A stretch of 64,000 bases of DNA from Vicia villosa (lineage: Eukaryota > Streptophyta > Magnoliopsida > Fabales > Fabaceae), in the NCBI RefSeq assembly GCF_029867415.1, contig NC_081183.1:140143951-140207950 (forward strand), written 5' to 3'. The position numbers and the translations under genes were made by a program. The notes beneath the pieces are model-generated. The model did no database searches. It was not told where the DNA came from and saw only the letters and a list, made by a program, of their open reading frames with translations. Shown here in pieces: positions 44,599-54,181 of the stretch (position 1 is its first letter; the number at the start of each line of letters is the position of its first letter).

Positions 44599-45354
44599 AT
44601 GGAAAGCATCAAACAAGAGATTCTTGAGCTCCGTGAAGAGGTGGTTACTTTGAAGGCTGGTATGGAGCATCTGACTGCTCTGGTTGAGGCTTTAGTTGTT
44701 GCCCAAGTCAACCCTTCTATGATGGAAGAAAGGATGGCAAAGGTCTTTCTTGAAACTCTGAACTCATCCTTTCCTGAGGGGATAGTAGTCCGTACACCTA
44801 CTGACTCCCGTGGAGAGGTGGATATGAATGCGCTTCTAGAAAAGGAACTCCGAAAGGAATGTTTGCTTGAAGAAGGTAACTCAGCTGGTAGTATGAAGAA
44901 GTTTGGTAATGACTTTTCAAGAAAGAGAATCAGGGGAGGAAACAATCATCATCAACATCAGCATATTTCCTTTGTTATCCCTGTATCCAATTCAGTTCAT
45001 GCAATTCCAGATTATCAGCAGAGTACTCGTCAACAAGATTTTCCACCGAACGAGCAAAATCAACCTCAAAAGGGGAATTTTGATCCCATCCCCATGACTT
45101 ACACAGAATTGTACCCTGCTTTGATTCGTAAGAATTTGGTTCAGATAAGGTCGCCGCTTCCTGTTCCCGAGAAACTCCCTTGGTGGTACAAAGCTGACGC
45201 TACTTGTGCTTTTCATCAGAATGCTCCTGGACATGGCTTAGAGGATTGCTGGCCTCTAAAAAATGAAGTTCAAAGATTAATCCATGTTGGTATTTTGACT
45301 TTCCAAGATGTTGGTTATGATGTTCAAGCCAATTCTTTGCCAAAGCATGATTGA
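44599..45354 (+). CDS. gag: Shortened Gag lacking most of the capsid region
   Basis: 251 residues, start aligned with the full Gag at 33013. It keeps the N-terminal coiled coil (ELREEVVTLKAGMEHLTALVEAL), a short stretch matching the end of the gag domain (KVFLETL), the basic linker and the variant zinc knuckle (C203, H206, H212, C217), with the block WWYKADATCAFHQNAPGH almost unchanged. About 250 residues of the linker and capsid core are missing, and the protein stops (45352) before the protease. The frame has no damage, unlike what random decay would give. It could bind RNA or join particles made by a full Gag; that role is inference. Confidence 0.85.
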   Translation: MESIKQEILELREEVVTLKAGMEHLTALVEALVVAQVNPSMMEERMAKVFLETLNSSFPEGIVVRTPTDSRGEVDMNALLEKELRKECLLEEGNSAGSMKKFGNDFSRKRIRGGNNHHQHQHISFVIPVSNSVHAIPDYQQSTRQQDFPPNEQNQPQKGNFDPIPMTYTELYPALIRKNLVQIRSPLPVPEKLPWWYKADATCAFHQNAPGHGLEDCWPLKNEVQRLIHVGILTFQDVGYDVQANSLPKHD

Positions 45355-45935
45355 ATCACTATTGATGGTATCCTGATGTTCGAAAGATGTTTCGTTCAGC
45401 ATATGCCCAGATGGAGAGAGTTTTCTCAGTTTTTAGAATTCTTACTGGTTTTCATTCGTAATATTTCTTGTTTTTCAATGCATTGTTTGCATATAGAAAC
45501 TTGTTTATTTTTGAATGTTAATGCTAATGCAATGATAATGTTTGTCTTGAAGTAATCCATTCGTTTCACTCATGTTAATTTGTTTTTATGCATTATGATA
45601 CCAATTGCTTTTTCCAAACTCTTGCTTATGCAAAGATTGGAGGGAGGATGATGATCTAAAAACGCAAAATTTCTGGTTGTATGCTTTTGAATAAGACCCT
45701 GCTGATGATGTACAGGCATTGTTTCAAATTCCCAAACACCGGAGATATAAGGAAGATAATCCCTTGTTAACCCCTTTGATCCTTGAAGTAGGAGTTTCTT
45801 TTCTAAACGAAAAAACCCTAATTTTTAACCTGGGGCAGGGTAGTCTTCAGTTAATTTGACCGAGTGTTCATATTTCAAAAAGGATTGTGCATCCAAGGGT
45901 CGAATACGTCATATCCACATCAAAGGATGGATCAT

Positions 45936-46040
45936 GGGGAAACCACAATGGTTATTCCCCGCGCATCAAAGGATGGATCATGGGAAACCACAATGGTTAT
46001 TCCCCGCGCATCAAAAGGCTGGAAAATGTGAAACCACAAT
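45936..46040 (+). repeat. About 46-bp hairpin repeat, two full units and one partial
   Basis: GGGGAAACCACAATGG...TTCCCC (45936-45960) folds as GGGGAA/TTCCCC plus ACCA/TGGT around CAA. A second unit ends at 46005 and a third, degraded one (GAAACCACAATGGTTG) follows. Units are joined by GCGCATCAAAGGATGGATC. Confidence 0.85.
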
Positions 46041-46172
46041 GGTTGTCCTTCATCCGCCAAGAAATGAGGCAGTCACAACCCTCTCAACAAGTCAAGACAA
46101 AGTCAATGTCACACGATTTGTTCAAATCAAAAGAATAAAAAAGAAAAGAAAAGAAAAGAGAAACAAAGCTCG

Positions 46173-46254
46173 CTAAGTCAAAAACTTGAAAACAAGTGAC
46201 TTAGGACAAAGTTAGAGCATCCCGCTGGACGACCAATTCAAAAGAATCAGTCCA
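46173..46254 (+). other. Two paired stem-loops in 3' region (non-autonomous B)
   Basis: Outer arm CTAAGT/ACTTAG (46173-46178, 46199-46204) encloses ACTTG-AAAA-CAAGT. Outer arm TGGAC/GTCCA (46226-46230, 46250-46254) encloses ATTC-AAAA-GAAT. The second is followed by GGCAAAAGTTAGGG. The architecture is as at 39941-40088 but with different inner stems. Confidence 0.8.
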
Positions 46255-47954
46255 GGCAAAAGTTAGGGAAATAAATTTAAAAAAAAAAGAGAAAAGAGTG
46301 AAAAGTGAAAAGAAAGGACTACAAAGCAAAAGTCCTAAAAAATGAACAAATCTGTGTGAGTACAAAAACGAAGACAAAAAGAGGTGACTGCTACTTCCAA
46401 GAAAGCTTCATTAGGTCCTTAATGGCACAAAATCCTTTTGAGAGATGAATACTCATGTTGAGTTGACTGAACATAGGACTGGAGAACATCACGAAGTTGG
46501 GGTGGGCTAAATAAACTTTGAGCCTAAAAATCTTTTTTTCTGAAAACCGTGAACCAGGCCACGTTACAACCCTCAAAAGTCCTAATTGAAGCAGGGTTTA
46601 TTTCGAAAGCATGCTTAAAACAAGAAAGCGTTCCTGACTCCTATCGGTTATGCTGAAAGCTGGTGCTGGTATCATATGCATAAAAAAATCAATGTCATAC
46701 CTAACTAGTGATTCATTCACAAGGTTTTGTGACATCTTTTTAATGAAACTTCAAGATTTACATAATTGTTGCATTTTCATTATCATTCTCAGAATAAACA
46801 TTTTTCTGCTTGTAAACATTTGTTTGACATCCAGGAAGTTTACATCTGATCATCAGTAGAAAACTAAAACATTGCCAGGGGCATGTTGTTTTCCCAGTAT
46901 AATGCTTTTGCAAGTTTGATTACCATCATGGGGCAAAGCTCGAAGACTTTGTCGAGTAAAAGAATGTGCCAAGTTTAGTCAATATGGGGCAGCTACGTCG
47001 AGATTTGACAAATCTCTCCAAGAATCTGTTGATCTGGGGCAGATTATTCCAAGTCTTCATGATGCCAAGGATCTCTATGAACCTTTTTGAGGTAGTTTCC
47101 TTTCATAGACTATGTAGTCTGGGGCAAGTTGTGAATCAGAAGTTACCTTGATCACCTCATTAGCTTGAAGTACAAAGGTTGTTGCCATGATTAGTCCAGA
47201 GTATGTCACTCTCTACCAAGAAGTTTTGAGACAACGGTTGACTGTTGGGTTTTCTTTCTCACCTTGTGTTGAGTTTTGAACTAAAATCCCCCGCATGTTA
47301 ACTTGTTTGCTTTGATGTTAACTTCTTATTTCCTCTGCAAGTTCGGAATGGTGATTTTCTCCAAAGAAATTTTCTGATTCCCCATAATAGAGCTTGATGT
47401 GTTGTCCAATCTTTTTGATAAGAAGAAGATGATCTGTAAATTCCTTGCAGAGATTGATAATCCCCACTGAGTTTGGTCCTCGTGGAAGAATTTTGCTTCG
47501 GTATTCCTTCTCAGCTCACTTGTCAGGATGGAATTAATCCCCAGTTGAGTTTATTCCTCAAGGGGCAAAGCTTTGTTTGGCCGTTTCTATCCAGTTTGTT
47601 CTTGGAGTTGAACTTTGGCCTCTTGCAATACTATTTTGAACCTCTCTAGGCTGGGAAACCTAGATTGAGGAGGCATTTATTTTGCACTTCTTAAGGATTA
47701 TGCTTTCCTCAACAATGAAAAATTCATTTGTGATTGATGTTCTTATCAGATATTGAAAGGCTTATTTCCCGGCAGTGTTGTCATTGCACTCCGTTGGAAT
47801 TTGTACTTGAAAGCAAGGGGGAGGTTCTGTCCTTAGCATGTTTTGTTGACAACAAATGCAAGCCTCTTTATTTGAGCAAGTTTGTATGTCTCCACATATT
47901 AATCTTATCTTCCAATCAAGTGATAATCTCTCATACTTTATGAACTTATTGATT

Positions 47955-48073
47955 CCAAGTGGAAGAAGCTCAGCAAATGGTAAGTCTCTTCAGTGTAAGT
48001 GACAGTTTGCATCCAAATGGAAGAAGCTCAGCAAATGGTAAGTCCCTTCATCAGAAGTGACAGTTTGCATCCA
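47955..48073 (+). repeat. 58-bp direct repeat, two units
   Basis: Two copies of a segment containing GGAAGAAGCTCAGCAAATGG and GTGACAGTTTGCATCCA, close to the start of the hairpin array. Confidence 0.9.
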
Positions 48074-48185
48074 GTTCCTTTTCTCAAGCCATATCCTTGA
48101 TTAAAGAAGAAGTTGATCCCTATTCTTAGCGGCAACTTATTATTCTCAGTAGCTCATCGTCAACTATTGAGGCGGTAATTCAATT

Positions 48186-49210
48186 TTCTTATACCTTCAA
48201 CTATTGAGTTGGTAGCTCACCTTCAGTGGAACGTTGGTGTATTTTGTTATCTTCATCGTCAGTGGTACGTCGATGTATTCTTCTTCAATACCTTCAGTGG
48301 AACGTTGGTATATGTTATCGTTAGTGGTACGGCGATACATCTCTTTCTACCTCCAATGGGACGTTGGTAGTTCACCTTCAGTGGAACGTTGGTGTATCGT
48401 CAGTGGTACGTAGATGTATTTCTCTTCAATACCTTCAGTGGAACGTTGGTATATGTTATCGTTAGTGGTACGGCGATACATCTCTTTCTACCTCCAGTGG
48501 GACGTTGGTAGTTCACCTTCAGTGGAACGTTGGTGTATTTTGTTATCTTCATCGTCAGTGGTACGTCGATGTATTTCTCTTCAATACCTTCAGTGGAACG
48601 TTGGTATGTGTTATCGTTAGTGGTACGGCGATACATCTCTTTCTACCTCCAGTGGGACGTTGGTAGTTCACCTTCAGTGGGACGTTGGTAGTTCACCTTC
48701 AGTGGAACGTGGGTGTATTTTGTTATCTTCATCGTCAGTGGTACGTCGATGTATTTCTCTTCAATACCTTCAGTGGAACGTTGGTATGCGTTATCGTTAG
48801 TGGTACAACGATACATCTCTTTCTACCTCCAGTGGGACGTTGGTAGTTCACCTTCAGTGGAACGTTGGTGTATTTTGTTATCTTCATCGTCAGTGGTACG
48901 TCGATGTATTTTTCTTCAATACCTTCAGTGGAACGTTGGTATATGTTATCGTTAGTGGTACGGCGATACATCTCTTTCTACCTCCAGTGGGACGTTGGTA
49001 GTTCACCTTCAGTGGAACATGGGTGTATTTTGTTATCTTCATCGTCAGTGGTACGTCGATGCATTTCTATTCATATCATCAGTAGAACGATGGTGTGTTC
49101 TCTGTTAACGAAGGATAGGTATTCTGATTCCCCAGTGAAAGAGGATGCATATTTCTCATCCCTAGTGAAAGAGGATGTCCCCTTTTCTCACCCTAGTGAA
49201 AGGTGATGCT
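48186..49210 (+). repeat. Tandem array of short hairpins with varying stems (B 3' UTR)
   Basis: A higher-order unit of about 130-165 bp is built from 20-24 bp modules: arm, TCAGTGGNACGT core, complementary arm. The arms are CACC/GGTG (48218/48236), CATCG/CGATG (48254/48271), ATACC/GGTAT (48288/48307), TATCG/CGATA (48316/48333) and TACC/GGTA (48348/48366), repeated to about 49075. A related end section has CATCC/GGATG (49157/49173) and TCACC/GGTGA (49188/49202) around CTAGTGAAAG. Confidence 0.9.
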
Positions 49211-49520
49211 TTAACCTCTCTGGCGCGAAATGTTTTCCCCAGTGAAGTTTCTTTTCCCAGCAAAGTTTCGTCTCTCCAACAGATTCTTATCTTCCCCAGT
49301 GGAATTCTTCCCACAAAGACATTTTGTGTTCCCAGTGGATTTCCTTTGCATCCCCAGTGTTGCTATGTTTCATCATCATCATATGCATTCATTAAACCTT
49401 TGCATTGCATCTTAGGATCAAAAATTGTGTGTTTTATATATTTAAGTCTCTTCAATCTCGTCAAAACGAAGATTTGCAATCATCGTACCTCCGGATCGAA
49501 GAAACTTAAATAGGGGCATC

Positions 49521-52500
49521 TGTCATACCCCAATTTTTGACCCTAAGATCATATATCATTCATATCCCAATCATTAATCAAGAGCTTCACTTGGAAGTTT
49601 TTTTGTGGTGTTGCACTCACCTCATCAATAAGAGGGACCGTCAAGCACCAATGATTGTTTATCTTGTATGCATATTATACTAACCCAAATACCAAAAATA
49701 TTGCTTTGTTTCTTTGTAGGCTTTTGTTTTGTAGGTACTAAGCCAAGACATGCAATAAACAATGCATTTTCCACATTTTGGACTGATGAAATCGATTTCC
49801 CTCTTGGGTAAATCGATTTCCCTACAGCAATTTTCAACAAAATCACATTCTGGACAGCATGAAATCGATTTCCCTCCTGGGCAAATCGATTTCCCTAGTG
49901 TATTTTGCGCCAAATTCTCTTCTGGAACAGAGTGAAATCGATTTCACTCCTGGGGGAAATCGATTTCCTTAAGGCGAAATTCAAAAAAAATAGAGAGGGG
50001 AGCTTGATTTGATTTTGGCACCTATTTTCTTTGACCATTTTTGTCATTTTACCAATTTTCCACCTCACCAAAATAATTCCCTTCATTAATTCCATTTTAA
50101 CCTCATTTTACAATTTTTACCATTTAAATGCCACTTTAATCACCAATTAAACACAAGTTAATTAACTAAGAGAAAATGACCAAATTGCCACTACTCTTGC
50201 TCTCATCCTATAAATAGAGGCCACTACTCTCTCATTTCTCAAGCTTTGAGAGCCAAAAAACCCCTTGCAATTTCTCTCCTCATCCTTACCAATTTCACCA
50301 AAGCTCTTTTTCTTTCATAAAGTTTGTGAGTCACATCTTGAACCTCACAAACTTTGAGCTAAACCACCATCCATTTCACTCTTTTTTCTTCAATTGTTGA
50401 GAGATCAAGATTTGTGTTGGTGATTCTTGAAGTAGATCTAAGTTTTGTTCAAGATTTGGTAATTTTCTTCATCTTTATTCATCCATCATAATGTGATTCT
50501 TTTGTGCTTGTGTGTGATGCATCTTTGATGCTATATTGGTCCTATTTGATGGTGATTTGATGGAAAATTTGTGCTCCAATTGATATGTGATCATAAGGTG
50601 TTTGTATGTTTGCTTAAGTCAAGTTTTATGCTTCCTAATGCTGATTTTTTGAAAACTACACAGAGGAAATCGATTTCCTCCTTAGGAAAATCGATTTCCA
50701 TTCCGTTTCTGCGCCAGATTTGAAAACCTGCACTAAGGAAATCGATTTCCTCCTTAGGCAAATCGATTTCCCCTGGGACAGAATGTGTTTTTTTGCCTTT
50801 TTTATGCTTGTTTTGGCTTCCTTCTTCCTCCACTTCATTAATATCATTGGATCTAGGATGTTGATAGGTTTGAAATGACCTAATCCATAATATTAGATGA
50901 ATGATATTAATGATAGTGTGAGTTGATTATCTTTTTATGCATTTTATTTTTCTTCCTCTACTTCATTAATATCATTGGATCTAGGATGTTGATAGGTTTG
51001 AAAGTACCAAATCCATAATATTAGATGAATGATATTAATGATAGTGTGAGATGATTTTACTTTATGCATTTTATCTTCTTCTTCTCCTTTTTTTCTTTTG
51101 ATCGATGAAAGTCTTAACACCTTGAGAATTCTTATGGATTCTTGGTAAAGACTAGATCGCTCCTTATTTTCTTTTCGTGCGGTATTGCTTTCGGAGAGTG
51201 ATCTACATATCACTTCTCTCGCATGCATTAGCACATAAAGTTTTGACAGGCCTCGTTGTAGGGTGATTTCTACATAAATCACTTGGCGATCTGCTTAACA
51301 TAGCGCAATATTTCGTGTCCCGAATAAAAAAAGATCAAATATGGAAGAGAATTGTATGCGGTTGATTTAAGACTTATGGAAATTTATCGTGTAGTCGCTA
51401 TGATTTTATCAAGCTTCTGATAAAGTTCCATTGAATTTAAATCCGAGAACATCCTTCACTCACCATCGATCTTTCTTACTAACTTTGATAACATACTTGA
51501 CAAGTTTCAAGATGGTTATATTTAACATCTAACAACTAACTTTAATTTCCGCAATTTATTATATTGCTCTTTATTTTTCGCTTTATTGCTTTATTTTATC
51601 ATTTCATCATATTTACATTCCGCTATTTTTCCTTTGTCCATTTGGACGTTTATATTTCCGCTATTTTCTCTTTGTCCACTTGGACACTATGTTTATGTTT
51701 CCGCCATTTTCTTTTTGTCCACTTGGACCATACTTTACTTTTATGCTAAAACACTAATAATCAACAAAAATCTAAAAAAACACTTAAGGCTCTCTTTTGG
51801 ACTATTGGTTACTATCCCGAGCATTTTGGAGTTATGGACTTATGGACTTAGTGCCTCTGGACCCTTATTCTATTGTTACTCTGTTGTTATTCTGTCTGTC
51901 TGGCATTGGATTGTTGTCTGTTTGTATGTGCAGGTATTTCCTTGAAAGCCCTTGATGGTTAATTCCAAGGCATTGATATAAGGATTTTACCCGAAAACAA
52001 CCGTTACTCTGCCCGATTTTCGTCAGAATTTTAATGTGCTTAATGCAAAGTGGTGCTAAGATAATAATTTCATCCGGATCCCCAAGTGATAATGTTTGGT
52101 TTGGTAATGATAAGTCCAAAGGATGGGAAATCTACCTTGACTTATAATGTCAAGTGTTGGCTTCTTTTTTGGTTAGATCGTTTTTTCCTTAGCTCTTATT
52201 TTACGCAATAGGATTGCCTCTTCATCTCCTCCCATTCTTAAATTTTCAAAATCTTCTCCCTTTTTCAAAAAACCTTCTTATGTTTGCAATCTTTTCAAAA
52301 CCTTTTCTCTTAAAATATCTTTTGCCCTTAGTGGCCTTTCCCTTTTTCTTCAAAAAGTTTAGACACTATTAATTGTCGAAACGAGTGGTTATACCCCACG
52401 ATTTTGAAATTGATTGATATAATGAGATCTTTTCCGCGTGAGAGAGTTAGTGGCATACTCGTAGATTTTATCCGAGTTGGAGCCCTTCTTTCATTTGCGA

Positions 52501-52955
52501 TGCAAAGAACTCATTTGTTCTCATGCTCAAGATCAATGGCTGAGTATTTCTCTCCAACGACGATAAAGTGTTTATTCGTTTTTTTAAAACGTTTTTCCCT
52601 TTAAGCGGAACTACATTAGCTCTGACTTCTCCATTGCACCGAGGAGGTATGTAGGCACAAAGCTTAATGCTTTGTCGAGCTTATTTTAAAATAAAATAAA
52701 CCTTTTTTAGCACACACGACACAAATTTTCAAAAAGGTTCCTGTGGAGTACCACAGATATGAGGGGTGCTTAAAACCTTCCCCTTGTATAATCAACACCC
52801 GAACCTGAGTTCTCTTTCTTGTTTTAAAAACAAAACTTTGGGTTTTTTCGTTCTTTTCCCTTTTCCTTTGAAAAAATAAAGCGCGGTGGCGATTTCAAAC
52901 GAAATATTGATTCGAGTCAATCTCATGGCTTCGATATCAGATTTTCCCCGCTACA
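49521..52955 (+). repeat. Family B LTR, copy 3 (3435 bp)
   Basis: 3' LTR of the non-autonomous element, preceded by the purine tract AAATAGGGGCATC. Its end CCGCTACA is followed by the target duplication GCGGT. Confidence 0.93.
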
Positions 52956-52960
52956 GCGGT

Positions 52961-54156
52961 CCAGGCAAAAGTTAGGGATTCATGGCAAGTAACTACATCA
53001 GACAAGACTTGATCATCAACAGTCATCTGTTTATCATGAAGAAGTTCAACACATTTCAACGGAAGCCTTTGCTTAGGAATTCCAAGTTGAGAGAGAGGAC
53101 GGGGTCATTACATTTCAATGTACCTTTTCCACAAAATTACCACTTTCCAAACTTTGTAATCATCTATGGGGTCTTGCCTTTTGCAGGCCACCATTCTATT
53201 AAAAAAGTTTGAGCCTTTACCCTTTATTGGCAACCTTATTTCTTTCATATCTCTCAAAATGTCATTTATTGTTGATAGTAATTTTTGAAACAAAAGAAAA
53301 TTGATCTCAACAAAATCTTTTTGAAAAAATATAAAAGAAGTTTTGTTTTGATATATGAGTGCATTACAAGGAATGGATATGTTGATGTATTCATATACAA
53401 AAGGGGAAGAATATAGCCCACCTAATGTACTTTTGGCCTGGTTCGAATATGATGAAGAACTCAGTTATTTTTGTTCTCTCAGCTCCAATGTTCCCTTAGT
53501 GTTGGGTAGCATTTATTCTGAGGCCATCAAAAGACTGTTATAGCAGTTTCTGCTCTAGTGATTCAGCTCGAGACATGCTTGATTGTTATTTTGTACTCTA
53601 TCTCTTGAGTTACTCCTTGTGCTAAGTATTGGCAGCATATGCATCATTAACATGCATCAAAAACAGTCATGCATTCACATTCGATATCATAAAGTTTATT
53701 GTCAATCAGATTGCTCTTTCATTTAGAGTGTCTTAAGCAGAAAAAGCTCACTTTCCTTGAAAATCCCCACTGAATTTGTTTCTAGGTGGATAATATGTTT
53801 CAGTTATTCTGTTCAGATGTCTACGAACAGAAGACCAGTGGGTTTTTCCCTCACTTGGTCCAGTCTTTTTGGGGCAGCTTCTTTCCATTTGGTCATGGAT
53901 TGAATTTTGGTTGCTGGACGATGAATATTGAGATTATGCATTTGTATTTGCATCCTTAAATCTTTGAAAAAGTATTATTGATTGCTCTTCACCATCAGTG
54001 ATACGAAGGGGCATCTCTTTCTAACTCCAGTGGGACGTTGGTAGTTCACCTTCAGTGGAACGTTGGTGTATTTTGTTATATCTTCATCGTCAGTGGTACG
54101 TCGATGTATTTCTCTTCAATACCTCCAGTGGGACGTTGGTAGTTCACCTTCAGTGG
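52961..54156 (+). other. Remaining 3' UTR of the outer B element
   Basis: Continues the third stem-loop of 39941-40088 (CCAGGCAAAAGTTAGGG). No gene is visible. From about 54008 it enters the same TCAGTGGNACG hairpin modules as 48186-49075 and stops within one of them. Confidence 0.75.
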
Positions 54157-54181
54157 AAGTTTTGATTATGCAGAACTTTAT
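54157..54181. other. Rearrangement junction between B 3' UTR and A LTR
   Basis: B repeat sequence ends at CAGTGGAA. A short stretch TTTTGATTATGCA of uncertain origin follows, then GAACTTTAT, which matches A LTR copy 1 at about 22319, then GCACCTTAAATTC, which matches 22374. So about 45 bp of A LTR between them is also missing. This looks like end-joining with filler. Confidence 0.7.

Larger units (their letters stand above)
45355..48180 (+). other. Non-coding 3' region of the non-autonomous B element
   Basis: No convincing protein. It contains conserved blocks that reappear in the family A element (45683-45880 resembles 59308-59500; 46471-46610 resembles 59998-60140), a hairpin repeat (45936-46040), two paired stem-loops (46173-46254) and a 58-bp direct repeat (47955-48073). 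Confidence 0.7.
40089..52955 (+). mobile_element. Non-autonomous family B element with TSD GCGGT
   Basis: Two LTRs (40089-43522 and 49521-52955) flank 6 kb of internal DNA. The 5-bp duplication GCGGT is exact (40084-40088 and 52956-52960), so these two LTRs belong to one insertion. The LTRs are nearly identical, which indicates a recent event. Inside are a primer site, a leader, a shortened gag and a long non-coding 3' region with tandem repeats and a purine tract (AAATAGGGGCATC before 49521). ORF1, protease and pol are absent, so it must borrow enzymes. Confidence 0.93.
26955..54156 (+). mobile_element. Family B Ogre-type element, autonomous type, 3' end lost and interrupted
   Basis: The parts in order are 5' LTR 26955-30387, primer site, ORF1, gag-protease, intron, pol up to 39927 and 3' UTR. 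The 3' UTR is split by a second B element at 40089-52955 and resumes at 52956. The left target duplication is CTATC (26950-26954); the uninterrupted site is visible at 58755-58759. The 3' UTR stops at about 54156 inside its tandem repeats, and neither the purine tract nor a 3' LTR follows. ORF1 upstream of gag, the primer site, the intron and the dual RNase H are hallmarks of Ogre within the Tat lineage. Confidence 0.88.

Noticed and set aside
48400..49206. ORFs of 68-113 codons with SVERWY-like repeats
   Set aside because: They follow the tandem hairpin modules of the B 3' UTR; frames are short and inconsistent.
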